Counted from the stretch's first letter, positions 9,272-21,449 are shown. The stretch: DNA of 64,000 nucleotides from Trichostrongylus colubriformis (GCA_963978905.1 OZ022260.1:35543326-35607325); one strand, 5' to 3'. The notes: generated from the sequence alone by a model not told the origin. Program-made: numbers and translations.

Positions 9272-12200
9272 ATGAGTATTATGCCGGTGGCTATTATTAC
9301 TGGTAAGTCACTAAATCATTTTTATTGAACATCATCAAGTTGATTGTGAACTAGAAATGAGGTGTCATAAAGATATATAGTAATAAAACATGGCTCTTCC
9401 GTTAACTATGGTCTGGCTGTTCTCCTTCGTCTCTTTCTAACTTATCCTTTGCGTTTTTTTTTGGTTTTCTGTGTTAAGTCTTCATTAAAAGTCCTCGTGT
9501 AGATACTCTTTCATATAAGTCTGGTGTCAATTGAAGAATGGGGGAGACACGAAATTCCCACCGACGTCGAAGCTCCGTTCCCTCCCTAGGCTCAGGCTAG
9601 AAGGCTAGAACGGATGAGACAGATGCTTCGGCAAACGCTTTTTCGTGTAGAAGGACAGTATGTAATTCCAGCCTAGGACTAGAGAGGGAAGAAGTTTGAG
9701 GCGGGAGACGGTCGTTTGGCGCGCCCTCTGCAACTACTTTTCCAACGGGGCGCTGCCAAAGCTCCTCCCCTTGAAAGGCTCACGCAAATCCAGGTGAGCC
9801 CAGACGGCGAAGGACACGCCCCCCACGGTGAGCAACACCCCCTGCGACCCATTGGACAATCAGCCGTACTTGCGCCCATTTATAATCGTCCAGCGCAGGA
9901 TTTGGGGGTCGTATTCAATTCGTTATGAAGTGGAAGATTTTATGGTGGTGATGTAGCTAGGGCGTCACTCCACTGCTATCGATGTCCGGCGTTATTTTTG
10001 CCTTGGCTTTTGCCTAAGCCTTAATTGAGGGGGGTGGGAGAACTCCTGTCCGCCCTTGATAAGGTATAGGAAAGATATACACTTTGATGTGCAAACAGAT
10101 GAAAAAAATGGTTTTAGAATGGTATCAGGTGAGGAAAGGCAGCTTGAAAATGAGTGCCCCTAACTGCATCAATTTAATATGGCTTCTGCATTTGTCTACT
10201 ACATCAGAGGGTTTTTTGCATGATACTAGCACATTCTGCCGGTGCCCATCCATCGTTGCGCTCTACCCTGTATTTAACGTCTGCGAAGAAGAGTATAATG
10301 GGTCGTACTTTCTCTAAGTTCACTTTTATCGAATACTGTGGGCTTATAGTTCATAAAAGTATCACAGTTTCATTCACATGATAAACATGGCGCTTCGGGA
10401 TATAACGGTGTTCTAGAAATCGTTGATTATAAATCACCCTCGGGTCACTTAAACTCGGCGTTAGAGCTATTTTAGTTCCAAATCAGGTGAGTAGTAGTGA
10501 GGGGGAATTCGCTGCACTTCGCATTCATAGTTTTTTTCGCCCAAACTTTGGCAGGAAAATGGACCCCTGCCTTCCGTCTTTGAGGCTAGGCAAAAATACA
10601 CCCTCATTCGTGCTAGTAGGATAACATAGTAAAAGAGAACAACGCAGAAACAAGTGCCTTTCCCAACTATAAACTACCATAACCCTACATAGCATCTCTG
10701 TCTCGCATCTATGCACCTTGACAGAGTTTACTTCACGGAAAAAGTTCGGAAGATATGAGAGGGCATATTCACGAACGTAGAGCAGTGTTGTGCAGTGGTA
10801 AAGTCACATCTTAAGTTGCGCACTAAGACGACTATAACTAGGCAATTAGCCGTAAGGTTAGGTAGCGTTCATACTTTGCGCCGACAGGGCGTGGATGCTT
10901 TCATAGCCAGCGAGGCAGAGTGGCATGGGGAGATGCAGAGACGATGCAGGCTACGAGACAGAGTGACAGAAACGGAGACGCAGAGTCACGCTTTGCCGCC
11001 GGAACCGCAAAGTATGAATGTGGTCTTACGGTACCAGCCAACAGTACGCAAATGCACGGCAGCCGAAGCATAAGATTGAGTGGGCGCCCGGTGAGAGTTC
11101 ACGTCTCTTCCCCTCTATAATTGGTCCTAAGTCTGTTTCAGTGTGATTATTTCTTGCACATGTTCAAAGCTGTTTGGAAAAGGCTGTTTGAAGTTAAAGG
11201 CACCGGGAGGGGGGCAAGGGCGGAATAACGTTTACAAAAACAATGGCGTCTGAAAACAAACATATGGGTTTGGTAGATACAATGTGTAACGAAACCGGCG
11301 TTGAAAAATGCGCCATAGGGCGCTATCTGCCCCCACGGCGCGCTTCCGTCCGAACTGCAAGCTTCCATGGCCGAGCCACGCTTCGTTCATTTTAAAGCTT
11401 GTCTTCGGCCTGATGTAACCTTATTTTTGAATTATTTCCTCTTCAGACTGTTTTCTAGTGACATATTATACTTGTTTACATATGGATCTTCTTAATTGTG
11501 CATTTCTATACCTGAAAATCTCAGAAGGGTCAAATAAAGTCGGGGGGAGACGCAACTTTGCGTGGACTCGAAGCTCCTTTCCCTTACTAGGCTTAGGCTA
11601 AAATTGATACCCCCTCCTTCCACATTAAAAAGCATCTGTCAAAGCATAGGTCTCATCTGCTTTAGCCTAACCCTAGGAAGTGAAAGAAGCTTTGACGTGG
11701 GTGGAAATTTCGCGTCTCCCTCCCCCCCCCCCCCTTCCCGACTTTATTTGACCCATAAGTACATCTAGAAAGAATATAAGAAAGAACAAAGTAAAAACCA
11801 AAAGGAAAAAACAAATCCATAATAGAACCATCTTCTTTTGGCACCATGCCAAGGCGTCAAATTGGCGAGTTTGTGCAATGGCGGCCACTCAAACTCGTCC
11901 ACACTACGTCTGTTCTACAGTAAGCCAAAATTACCCCCTCCTGGTGTCTTTAAATCTGAAATTTTCTCATTATTTTAGGCGCAAGCTCTGGCATCGGTCG
12001 TGCTGCCGCATTGCTTTTCGCTAAGAACAAGTATCAGCTGTCACTTAGTGGCCGCAATGAAGCGGCTTTGAAAGAAGTTGCGAAGGAGTGTGTTGGAGCG
12101 GGCATTTGTGAGAGTGATGTAAGCTGTTTGAGAGACTATTGGGCGTAGTTGTTTTTAGCTGGATTCGACTTTCTGTCTTGTATGTTAGTTTTTAGCTGAA

Positions 12201-14627
12201 CCCGAGCATTATGTGATTTGCATAGCTTAAACCAAGCTCAGTATGGTGCTCTGGTCATAAAACTTGTGTTAAGGTAATCATCACTGCAACGGATCTGGCA
12301 GCAGATAATGCACCGAAGGCAATTGTCGATAACACAATCAAAAAATTCAACAAAATTGATTCTTTGGTGAGCTCTGATCATCTCTTCTTTATTCATTCAT
12401 CATCATTGTTTTCGGAGTTGATTATCCATGTATAGATAATTTTCCTGCTTTTGTCTTTTTCTTCTGTGGGGAAGATTGAATCAAAAACATAGTGGTTGAT
12501 CTGGGCTCCTTGCGAGATCGACCACAGCTCGCACAAAATGCGTAAACGTGCATAATATAGACATTGAAATGAACGAGTTACCAGTTTGGGTGCATGCGCA
12601 TGTTGATGCCAAGCATCTTCGTTATTACCGCGCTCCTTTTTTTGGTTTCATTTCATATGTACTTTTTCGTGGTGCTGTTGTATGTATGGTTCTTCTGTGA
12701 GCTCTGTAAGGATCACAGAAGGCTGCTCTTTGATTACAGGTAAACTCGGCTGGTATCTTGAAAGCTGGCGATGTACTCAATTCTGACATCGGCGTGTACG
12801 ATGAACTGTTCAACGTTAATGTCAGATGGTACGTGGCTTTCCCTCTGTAAAGTTGTTGCGACGTGTATTTCAATTTAGTTTGGTACGTCTGACCCGAGAG
12901 GCGTTACCTCACATTATTAAATCAAAGGGGACAGTTGTCAATGTGAGCAGCATAAATGGGCCTTGTCCGGTAAGTTCCTTTCAATGTGCATAACATATTT
13001 TCTGCCTTTTAACAAGTATGTATGCATTTCTTTGGTACTATGTAACATTTTGTGTAGTTCTCCACAAATTTTTGCTTGCGCTATAAAGTGGGCCTTGAAG
13101 TTATTGCCTTGAACGCTTGAATTTATAGTTTCCTGGCGTCACATACTACTGTATGTCGAAGTCGGCCGTGGACCAGTTTACAAAGTGTCTTGCCCTTGAA
13201 ATGGCACCGCATGGAGTTAGAGTGAACGCTGTCAAGTGGGTTTTTTTCTCAAGATGACGTCTTTGGAAAAAATTAAGTGCATTGTGAGCAGGATTCTGAT
13301 TATGGGTTTTACATTTCGTACCACAGCAGATGCGCGAAACGTTATCTATAATGGATTGGTCAGCATTTAGCATACTGCTTTTTTGTCGAATGCAGCTGTA
13401 GGGGTGCCTTCATACTCTGCGGAGGTGCCCGCCTGCCTTTCGGCGACAGGACATGGCTGTGTTTATAGACAGCGAGGCAGGGTGGTGCGAGCAGAGACGC
13501 AGGGATGACGCAGCCACGCTCTGTCGTCGGAATCGCAGTGTATCAGTACAGGCTAAGCTAATCTCGCTGTGGGTACAAGAGGAACTTTTACTAATTCGAT
13601 TGCTCACTGATTAGCGTTCCTATCGCTGAGACGGCACATATACAAACTCAACCCCTATGTTCTAGCACATGATGTTGGACATTTGTCTTCGATTCCATAG
13701 TTTTGTGGGTTTGCCATCGTCAATGATCGCTCACCTGTCTCTGCTTCATTTTCGTTTTCGCTTTGGTTTTGTTTGAGCTTATCTTTTCTAAAGAGGCGAA
13801 TCTTCCTTTTTACGGGTATGTATTGATCTTTGGGGAACAGTCTACGTGTCCTCGAATATTCCCCGACTTAATGCCGGTAACTGATTTGTCCTTGATGTCT
13901 TTATTTGGCGTATATGAGCAAGGTCACTGATCATCTGCTGTGCTGTCGATCTCGCTTTCATTTTCTTTCATGTATGCTGGGGAAATGCTCATGTATTGCC
14001 AATTTTACGGGCCATTCAAGCTGTCGTGGGAGCGATGCTGTTCATGATTGTGAATTTCGTAAGCTGAAACTGCGTTCCACATGCCGATTAAGCAAATAAT
14101 TCAATTTATTTCCCTAAAGACGCCTGCGCCCAATGTTTTTGGCATAACTCTTGAACGACTACAGCTTTTGAAGGTTCACGTGTCCAACTGCGTACATATT
14201 TAATAGGCTGTTGTAGGACCTGCGATTGTGGGATATTGCAACTTCGCGAGCGAAATCGCGAAGTCGGACGTCAGCCATAACTTGCTGATTTTCTGCATAG
14301 TGATCCTTCGTTATCGTCGCTTCTCGCTCTTACGGTTATTATTTGCAGTCCTGGAGTTACTGTGACAAACTTGCACAGGCGATCCGGTCAAGATGAGAAG
14401 GCGTACGCTGCGGTACGCATCTCTGTATTTCCATTAACCGCTCTTTCCTTAATTTTTCACTGTTGCAGTTCCTAGAAAAAAGCAAAACAACCCATGCTCT
14501 CGGCAGGCCCGCGGATCCGAAAGAAGTTGCTGAAGCCATTTTGTTTTTGGCGTCAGAGCGAAGTTCATTCACTACTGGAGATTTGCTGCGAGTCGACGGT
14601 GGAAGAGGGATTACACATCCTCGCTGA
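9272..14627 (+). CDS. Short-chain dehydrogenase/reductase (SDR), first of a tandem pair
   Basis: Eight exons: 9272-9302, 11979-12118, 12274-12366, 12740-12828, 12879-12969, 13129-13235, 14349-14412, 14469-14627; 257 residues, the usual classical-SDR length. It is an NAD(P)H-dependent oxidoreductase with a Rossmann fold: TGASSGIG nucleotide motif (about residues 10-17, split by intron 1), NSAG (90-93), catalytic Ser in 'VSSINGP', and YxxxK as 'YCMSK' (155-159). The end 'FTTGDLLRVDGGRGI' is the usual SDR C-terminus. Substrate unknown. All junctions are GT-AG and keep frame. The start could also be the second ATG (9281); no clear trans-splice acceptor lies just upstream. Intron 1 (2.7 kb) and intron 6 (1.1 kb) are filled with MITEs. 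Likely co-transcribed with the paralogue downstream. Confidence 0.9.
9703..9870. repeat. Diverged relative of the GTCGTTTGGCGCGG fold-back family
   Basis: It begins GGGAGACGGTCGTTTGGCGCG, matching the terminus of the 8805-8964 element, and keeps the 'CCAACGGGGCG' inner block, but the right arm is poorly conserved. It lies in intron 1 of the first SDR gene. The right boundary is approximate. The nearby 9530-9600 stretch resembles the inner part of the 11527-11754 element. Confidence 0.45.
10861..11025. repeat. Palindromic-end MITE of the TTCATACTTTGCG family, long type
   Basis: The left end carries GCGTTCATACTTTGCG and the right end its complement CGCAAAGTATGAAT. The GC-rich interior is rich in CGAGGCAGAG-like words shared with the copies near 13.4, 21.0, 27.7 and 60.4 kb. 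It sits in intron 1 of the first SDR gene. Boundaries are good to a few bases. Confidence 0.7.
11527..11754. repeat. Fold-back MITE with GGGTCAAATAAAGTCGGG ends
   Basis: The ends GGGTCAAATAAAGTCGGG (11527) and CCCGACTTTATTTGACCC (to 11754) are exact inverse complements, and inner blocks (GAGACGCAA.../...CGCGTCTCC, CCTTACTAGGCTTAGGCTAAA/TTTAGCCTAACCCTAGGAAG) also pair. No coding capacity. It lies in intron 1 of the first SDR gene. Confidence 0.8.
13400..13553. repeat. Diverged copy of the TTCATACTTTGCG family
   Basis: The left end reads TGCCTTCATACTCTGCGG and the interior contains the family words GACAGCGAGGCAGGGTGG and GCAGCCACGC. The right end is eroded (CGCAGTGTATCAGTAC). It lies in intron 6 of the first SDR gene. 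Boundaries are approximate. Confidence 0.5.
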
Positions 14628-14865
14628 GAAACTTTTAGCCCAGTTTGCTAGGAACGTTTACAGACTCGATTGTGATAACAGATTACGGCTCCCAATCCAT
14701 AGTCTCTTCTTGTCATTTTTCCTTGTTGTTATGCCAGTATTTTGAAAAAGTTACGAACGTTATGCTATAAAATTTTCACACCTCAGCTATGCTGCTGTAT
14801 CTTTGTCTTCAATGTCAGTTATATTGCACTTTGTACGCTGACCCGGCATTGAAATACTCTCTAAC

Positions 14866-14871
14866 TTTCAG
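14866..14871 (+). promoter_or_regulatory. Trans-splice acceptor of the downstream SDR gene
   Basis: CTTTCAG ends at 14871, only 13 nt before the ATG at 14885, and 244 bp after the stop of the upstream paralogue. This distance and arrangement fit SL trans-splicing (probably SL2-type) of a downstream operon gene in nematodes. Which leader is used cannot be told from the sequence. Confidence 0.6.
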
Positions 14872-14884
14872 ATACTTTGATAGT

Positions 14885-17800
14885 ATGGTACTTGTTGCGG
14901 TCATAACAGGTACGTTATTTATGGTCTATTTCTATTGTTTATCATTGTTTCTTTTGTTCCATTTACTGCGTTGTGATTCTCGTGACTTTCGTAGATCGTG
15001 CGCGGAAGGCTTTTTGACCATGAAGATACCTTTTGGCGTTAAGAACTACACAATGGATCGAGACATCGAGAAGTTACCACTTTCAATATTTCAGCTTTGA
15101 GCTCTAGCATCCTCGCTCAACATAGCATGGCCCCAGTTTTGAATGGGACCCTTGGTGCTGCTGCACGGTCTCCATTCCATTGGTGTAACAGTTATGCTAC
15201 TGGCATTGGAAAAATTAGGCAAAACTCGCGATCCTCATGTAGACCGTATGCTTTCACTTCGTTGGTCTTTGTGAACCGCTGTCTTTGCCATGGTCAGCAA
15301 TGTAGGGAGCTTCCTGTTCAGTTCACTAATGATTGATTTATCTATGTTCTTCAAGTAAGCTACCGTCATTAGACAGTGCAGACGGAAATCGATGCAGTCT
15401 GAATGCACCATAAATGTTGTTTTAGGATGTTTATATCTTTCTCGATTCTTATTTTGCGAAATTGGTTGTTCAGGAGCCTCATCTGGCATAGGAGCTGCCA
15501 TCGCTGTACGATTGGCAAAAGAACGTTATGCGTTGTCGCTTAGTGGTAGAGATGAGGATGCGCTGAAAAAGACTGTCAAATTATGCTTCGACGCTGGAGC
15601 ACCAAGTGTTAGCTATTTTTCTAGTCTTAGTGCTGTCCTTCATTGCACATGCTGATACTCTTTGCACCCTCACTTCCTAAGCACAGTAAGGGGTCCAAGT
15701 GTAGGTGTTGAGGAAAATTATTTTTGCATCCTCAGTAAAGGCACTAGGGGTTTCATCATGTAAGGATAAATTGACCTCGGAACTCCAAGCTCCAGGAACT
15801 AGTTTGGTATTCTCCACCATGTCCACTTCAGTTGAAAAATTATGATCTTGACCATTATTTCTCAGCCAGTAATTAATAACATTTTCGAAATAAATGTATT
15901 CTTCTAATTTTAGGCAACCATAACTGTTGGCGATTTATGTGACGAGGCGAATCTCAAGAAGCTCATTGATCATACCATAAAAGAATTCGATAAAATTGAC
16001 ACATTGGTGCTGAAGTACATTCTATTTTTCAAAAAATGAGTAATCATTTTGCTTTCCAGATCAACTGCGCTGGAGTACTAACAGTGGGAGACATCATAGA
16101 TACGGATATTGATGTGTATGATCGTCAAATGGAAGTGAATGTGAGAAGGTAAGCGCTCAGATTCTTGAGAGTATTTTTGCATAAATTCTGCGTCTTTATG
16201 AGCAAAATTATATTAGGTTGATTCATAATAAATCGGACAAATTGACCAATTTTAATCATTGTCGTACAACTTTTTTACGACAACAGGGATTCACTTGAAA
16301 TATACTATCTATCGATGACCTTCTGCCACGGTATAGGCAGATCATGGATGCCCTTGCTCCAAATGGCCGGAAGCTGGAGCTCGAAGAAGTTGCCGAGTGC
16401 CGCCTTGACCTCGTCGCGAGTTTTGAAGTCTTGGCCGTCCAGGTGGCGTTGGCTGTGGGAGAAAAGGTGGAAATCTGAAGGGGCCAGGTCTGGGGAGTAC
16501 GGTGGGTATAGAAGTACGGTCCAACTGTACGACAGCAGCTCGGCCTTGGTCGATCTTGCGAAGTGCGGTCTGTGGAAGTAGACACGTTGTCGTGCTGGAA
16601 GTAGACATGTGAGGCCGCGGTCATACTTTGCGCAAGCTGCGTTAGTTGACGCCGGCACCGGCGTCAACTAACGCAGCTTGCGCAAAGTATGACCGCGGCC
16701 TGACCGCCGCCGTAGCGAACTTTGGACATTGGCCTTCAATTCTCGTAATTGACGAACGTAGACGTCGGCGGATACTGTGGTACCTTCATCGAGCAGCTCC
16801 CAGAACTCTACGCCGTGTACGCTCCACCAACCGCGGTTTTCGTCTTCGATGGAATAGTCGCCTGACGCAAACCTCGAATGCTACAACTACAGTGTACTTC
16901 TGCCGGGGGCATGCTACTTGTGAACCTCTATCAGACGTCTTCCGATATCCGCGGGTTCCTGGCCAGACAGCGATATAAATAGTATGACGTTGCGGATGTG
17001 GTCTCTGGACCGCTTGAAATCGTGCGGCATTGTGGCGGAATGAATTTACTTTGGAGTGAATATTTTGCGGTACTTGGAAGAGCTTTTCATACTCATTCCA
17101 ACGGTACCTCGCGCGTCCATTTTCGTTAATTCGTTACTGAGTTATGATTTCTAGAAATCATCACTACCATTTGTCCGATTTATTATGAATCAACCTAATA
17201 AATTAAGATATCATATGGGAATTGGGACAGGTCATGTATTTTCATGGCGCGCTTTTGTAGTAGTTCCAATTATTAAAAGTAGCTTCAATTTGTTTTGTTC
17301 AGTACGTAATTCCTTTATACTTTTCTCTTCATTTTCCTACCATGCCCATTGGGAGAGAAACTTTTGCAGTGTCGTCATGTTAACTCGTCTAGCACTTCCT
17401 CATATAATCAAAACAAAAGGAACGGTCGTGAATGTTTCGAGCATTGCAGGTCCATGTGTGGCGAGTTTATACCTTTTCACCACTTCATTCCCCATAAGCT
17501 ATGAAGGGAAGTATACCAAGCCGAATTGGCCATTTGTAATAAGACACACATCATTCGACGCGCTTCTGGACGCTGATTTCGAACCTATATCTTCTATTTA
17601 AAGTTTGCAGTGTGGTCGTACTACTGCTGTCATTTTTGTTTCCCGCGTACCGCATTATCCCTATTTTCAGGTAGCGGGAAACTCCATGATTCAATCTGTT
17701 TATATGTGCAAAATCCCATAACTCACAAATTAGGCATTTTACGTAAAACGATTGTGATATTCGTGCTCGCGGGAGGGTCAAATAATCCCTGTGCTGAAAT

Positions 17801-19357
17801 TTTCAGCCTAATCGAGTTTTTGACTCGATTTCGGAAAATTAGCGGTGGCCATGAGCTAAGCAATGTTTTTTTTTTCGAAGTTCTATAGTAAGTCATAAAC
17901 GATGAAAAAGATAACCCGAACATATCTATTATAAATGCCCGTAACACTAGGGGCTAGAAAACCTCACGTGCTAGTTCTCCTTCGTTTAATGTGTTGCCAC
18001 CCAATTATGAGTTCCGAAATTTGGTCTTATTCTCGAACTGGTTAAAAACTTGTCCCATGGGAACACACTCGCTTCGCACGGAAGTGCCTGGCTCCCGTGC
18101 TGCAGGCTTCCGGACTCGCCATGTAATAGTATTACTTATTGGGAAAAACCTCCATAATTCCATTCGGAGAATCGTTGGGCAGATATTGAGTACAAATTTG
18201 AAATCAGCATCAAAGTGTGCCGAATGATGTGTCCCATTGCAAATGGCCACTTCAACCTTGTATCCTTCCCTTGTGAGAAGAGGTACTTTCTTAGTTTTTT
18301 GAAAGTCTTGGCAATTTTAGCATTGTTTGCTTTCGGCTGTGTTGGCCCCCACCCATCTGAATCTACCTTACCGGCTAGTGATGCAGGAGGGGAGCGAAGG
18401 ACAAGGGGATGTCTAGTTTTGTTTCTCGCGCTATTTTTCCGTTGTCTATATACTACTTCAGTGCTGAGCGTCCCTACTTTCATATTCCGCAATCTGCCAA
18501 ATTTATGTCTTCCGGTGTCTCAGTTGCCCTCACGGGGGAAGGGGAAGTGCACCTAATGAGTTTAAACCCATGTTTCTACAGTTGGAGTCGTCAATTGAAT
18601 GAGATCGTGAAACGGGAAGTAACTCATGCAGTTTCCTTGGTTCATGAAAAATCTGTCCTAGCTCAGGATTATCTACTATTCTAGTGCAAAATTAACTATT
18701 TTGAATCGATCATGGTTTTCAGTTTCCCGGTGTCGCCTACTACTGCATGTCTAAGGCAGCTATCGACCAGTTCACTAAGTGCTTAGCCCTCGAAATGGCA
18801 CCGCATGGAGTACGGGTCAACGCTGTTAAGTACGTCCACATGAAACTTTCAATGTTTTCAGAGGGCAGGTCAATATTAGCTGGGATCAAAACCATTATTT
18901 CATGCTTGTTCTTGCTTATGCCTCGAAAAAGTTAGTAAGATTCTAATAAGCTGGAAATGATTGAAATGAATTCAACAGCTTCACTATGTTGTTCTCAGTT
19001 TGGGTTGGTCTTTTAATTGCCTGTCAAATGTCTTTTCTAGTCCTGGTGTCATCGTCACCGAAGTGCACAAGAGAGCAGGAATGGATGATAGAACTTACGA
19101 AGGGGTAATGCTTTCTCTGGTAGTAATTATTTTTAATGTTTCAAATTCCTCTGATCGACCCCCTTCTTACTCTTTGAATTATATTTTCCTTTCAGTTTCT
19201 CGAAAAATGTAAGAAAACCCACGCATTGGGACGTGTAGGTGAACCAGCCGAAGTAGCTGAAGCAGTGCTATTTCTTGCTTCTGAAAAAAGTTCATTCACT
19301 ACTGGCGAACTGCTAAAAGTTGATGGCGGTAGAGGAATTATGACTCCAGGTCCATGA
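14885..19357 (+). CDS. Short-chain dehydrogenase/reductase (SDR), second of a tandem pair
   Basis: Eight exons: 14885-14909, 15474-15607, 15914-16006, 16060-16148, 17370-17460, 18723-18829, 19041-19104, 19196-19357; 254 residues. Exons 3-7 have exactly the same lengths and phases as in the upstream paralogue, so the pair is a tandem duplication. NAD(P)-binding TGASSGIG (8-15), 'NCAG' in place of NNAG, 'VSSIAGP' with the catalytic Ser, and YCMSK (151-155) are present, so it should be an active oxidoreductase of unknown substrate. The donor of exon 2 is GTTAGC. Exon 5 appears to use a GC donor (GCGAGT at 17461); the alternative GTGGCG donor, 3 bp upstream, also keeps frame. Intron 4 contains a deleted mariner. 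AATAAA at 19745 is the likely poly(A) signal. Confidence 0.9.
16305..16612 (-). pseudogene. Mariner transposase C-terminal remnant
   Basis: On the minus strand the reading matches the end of a mariner transposase: '[15 protein letters not shown]', then '[17 protein letters not shown]' and 'WQKVID'. The N-terminal domains and first two catalytic residues are missing, and the upstream side is interrupted by the 88-bp palindrome. Confidence 0.8.
16613..16700. repeat. 88-bp near-perfect palindrome inserted in mariner copy A
   Basis: Two 43-bp arms, GGCCGCGGTCATACTTTGCG... and its complement, pair perfectly around a 2-bp centre (CA). It is flanked by TGA at 16610-16612 and 16701-16703. The sister mariner at 30869-31750 has the uninterrupted sequence ATGTGACCG at the same place, so this is an insertion with a 3-bp target duplication. 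It has no coding capacity, and its transcript would be a near-perfect hairpin. Confidence 0.9.
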
Positions 19358-19565
19358 GCGATCAGGGAAACAACAAATCCTGCCGTGGTGTACCTTTCTG
19401 AATTAACTTACATTACGCTAAGGTCTTGATACTACTCATTGTTTCATTTTCCATTCATGTTCTAGTTACTAACAGGTTGCTGGAGACGCAGTAGACTTAG
19501 CGGGCGAAGGTGGCTAGCTTTTCTCGAGTGCGAGAACCATTGTTTGTCAGGAAATTGGAAAAAGC

Positions 19566-19606
19566 TCCGCGTTCATACTTTGCGCGCCGCAAAGTATGAA
19601 CGCGGA
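19566..19606. repeat. 41-bp palindrome of the TTCATACTTTGCG family
   Basis: TCCGCGTTCATACTTTGCG followed by CGC and the exact complement back to CGCGGA. This is essentially only the two family ends joined, the shortest member seen here. It lies in the 3' UTR region of the second SDR gene. Confidence 0.85.
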
Positions 19607-19744
19607 ACTAGGTAAAGAACGGTTCGAGAAGTAGTGGCACACTCGCAGAGAGGTATCTTCCAATTCCTGACTCCTGAATTATTCCTACTGCCTTCCCCTA
19701 CCCCTGGACGTGGTGCGTAGACATGTGTGCTTGAGTGTCAGTTC

Positions 19745-19750
19745 AATAAA
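19745..19750 (+). terminator. Poly(A) signal of the second SDR gene
   Basis: AATAAA lies 388 bp after the TGA at 19357. It is the first canonical signal found downstream of that gene. The 3' UTR would include the 41-bp palindrome. Confidence 0.5.
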
Positions 19751-20984
19751 ACGAAGGCCGCCTTCACATTTGAGGTGTTAGTGAATTCATGAGAAAATGT
19801 AAGTATCTATTGGGAAAATCATGTGGAATCTTTGGACTTGACGGAATCCGTGGAAAGGATTCAGTGCCTCTCGATATCAGGTTTCACGCAGTCGATGAAT
19901 TGGAGAAGCGAGAAATCTAACTAATTTCTCCATTATTTCGATCAAAATATTGGAGAAGTATCTAATTCTTTTTGCCTGTTCCGCTGAATCCGCGAACTCT
20001 ATATAAACAGGACTCAGGGACAGCTATATCATGACCAATCATCGCTTCCTCTGTCTGCTAGTGGTGATAAAGTAAACGCTACATCGCCATTCTAGTTGGT
20101 GTAGGAGTAATTGTAAGAGCTCTTCCGAGTATGTGCTACCGCTGTGCATGATCTTCCATCATGCTTCTGGCTGAAGTGGCAGGGTCAAATACCCATGACC
20201 TGAACCTTTTACACGATGTTCGAGTGTTGGCTCTCATGGTTCGGCTACCAGAGTATGGAAGTTATAATTGAGATTACGATGATCGGAGACAAATCTCTCC
20301 TTGGTGTAGTCAGAGTGGAGGCAAATTTCTCCGCCCATGTTGTGAAGTTCTAGTGGAGAAGGTTGAATCAGTGCATGTTACCAAAAATGAACCACCGTCT
20401 TCGTCCGTGCAAGCAAACTGGTCAGCTGTTTTTTGCTTTCAAGATTCGTTTTTTACGCCTTAGGACAGTATAGTCGTGTTTTTAACTGCCTTTGCCCACG
20501 TACTGATTACTGATCTACCACCAACCGGAATTTTGTTGACATTTTGTTAACCTTTGTTGTTAATGTTTGAAGTTGTTCACCGCTCGTTCGAGTATCACTT
20601 GAATAAATGTGACAAGATTGTTCTCATATTTTGCTCCACTGTTTTTGTGGAAATTTATATATTTGGGGCTGCTCGGAATTAGCACAACCCCAGACTGCAA
20701 ATTGCTCTGATTCTGCGCGCGCACAAGTACCCTCATTGTAGATGCAGCTGCGTTTTTTTTTTAGAGTTGTAGATAGCATGATGGCTCATTTCAAACAATC
20801 ACATCGAACACAGGTCATAAATTGAAATTATTCAATGGAAGAATACTAGGTGATCGGTGGCAATATGCTCCAATAGAGAGAGGGTTGTGACAATTCGTCT
20901 GTCGTTTAGCTTTTTATTCCCGATAAAGTAACGCATTAATAAATTGAAAGATCAAATGGAGAAGGAGGTGTCCAAAACCGATGT
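19751..20984. other. Intergenic stretch without recognised features
   Basis: No gene, RNA or clear repeat was found. There is an AATAAA at about 20602 with no coding sequence recognised ahead of it. Confidence 0.4.
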
Positions 20985-21151
20985 GTCCGCCATACTTCAT
21001 ACTCAGCGCTGGCAGCGCATGGTTGCATTGACAGGCAGCGAGTCGGAGTAGCGCGGAAGGTGTATAGACGACGAAGGCAACGAAACAGGGTAAGACAGTC
21101 GGAGATGCAGCTACGCCGGGCCGCAGGCACCGCAAAGTATGAACGCGGCCG
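20985..21151. repeat. TTCATACTTTGCG-family MITE, long type
   Basis: The right end GCACCGCAAAGTATGAACGCGGCC is well kept; the left end is CATACTTCATACTCAGCGCTGG. The interior has GGCAGCGAGTCGGAGTAGC-like words shared with other long copies. Boundaries are approximate. Confidence 0.55.
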
Positions 21152-21449
21152 AACGTAGAATTGTGTAATGTGGGCAATCCACCAACGACTGAAAGCACCA
21201 AGAGGGGTAATGAGAAAGTGAGACGCGGCTTGGGGTCTTATTAAGGTCCCACAGCACATCGTGTCGTGCTGCATTTCATCAGCCGGGCGAGTGACGGCCG
21301 AGGGCGGGACAACGATCGCGGCCGGCGATTCAGCTTCTGGCCTGTCTGCAGTCTACCCCTGGCTAGTAACGCAGAGGGGCGCGGGAGAGAAAGAGGATTT
21401 TCCGGCCTCTATTTCTCCGTTTTTAGCAGTGTTATTTCGTACTTCCTCA

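Larger units (their letters stand above)
16213..17198 (-). mobile_element. Internally deleted mariner copy A in SDR intron 4
   Basis: Ends TTAGGTTGATTCATAATAAA at 16213 and its exact complement ending at 17198, flanked by TA on both sides; 986 bp. The inner part keeps only the C-terminal third of a minus-strand mariner transposase ('[12 protein letters not shown]' with the third catalytic Asp), so it is non-autonomous. It carries a palindromic insertion at 16613-16700 that the related copy at 30869 lacks. Confidence 0.92.

Noticed and set aside
15235..15501. 88-codon minus-strand open frame
   Set aside because: Overlaps intron 1 and exon 2 of the second SDR gene on the opposite strand; shadow frame.
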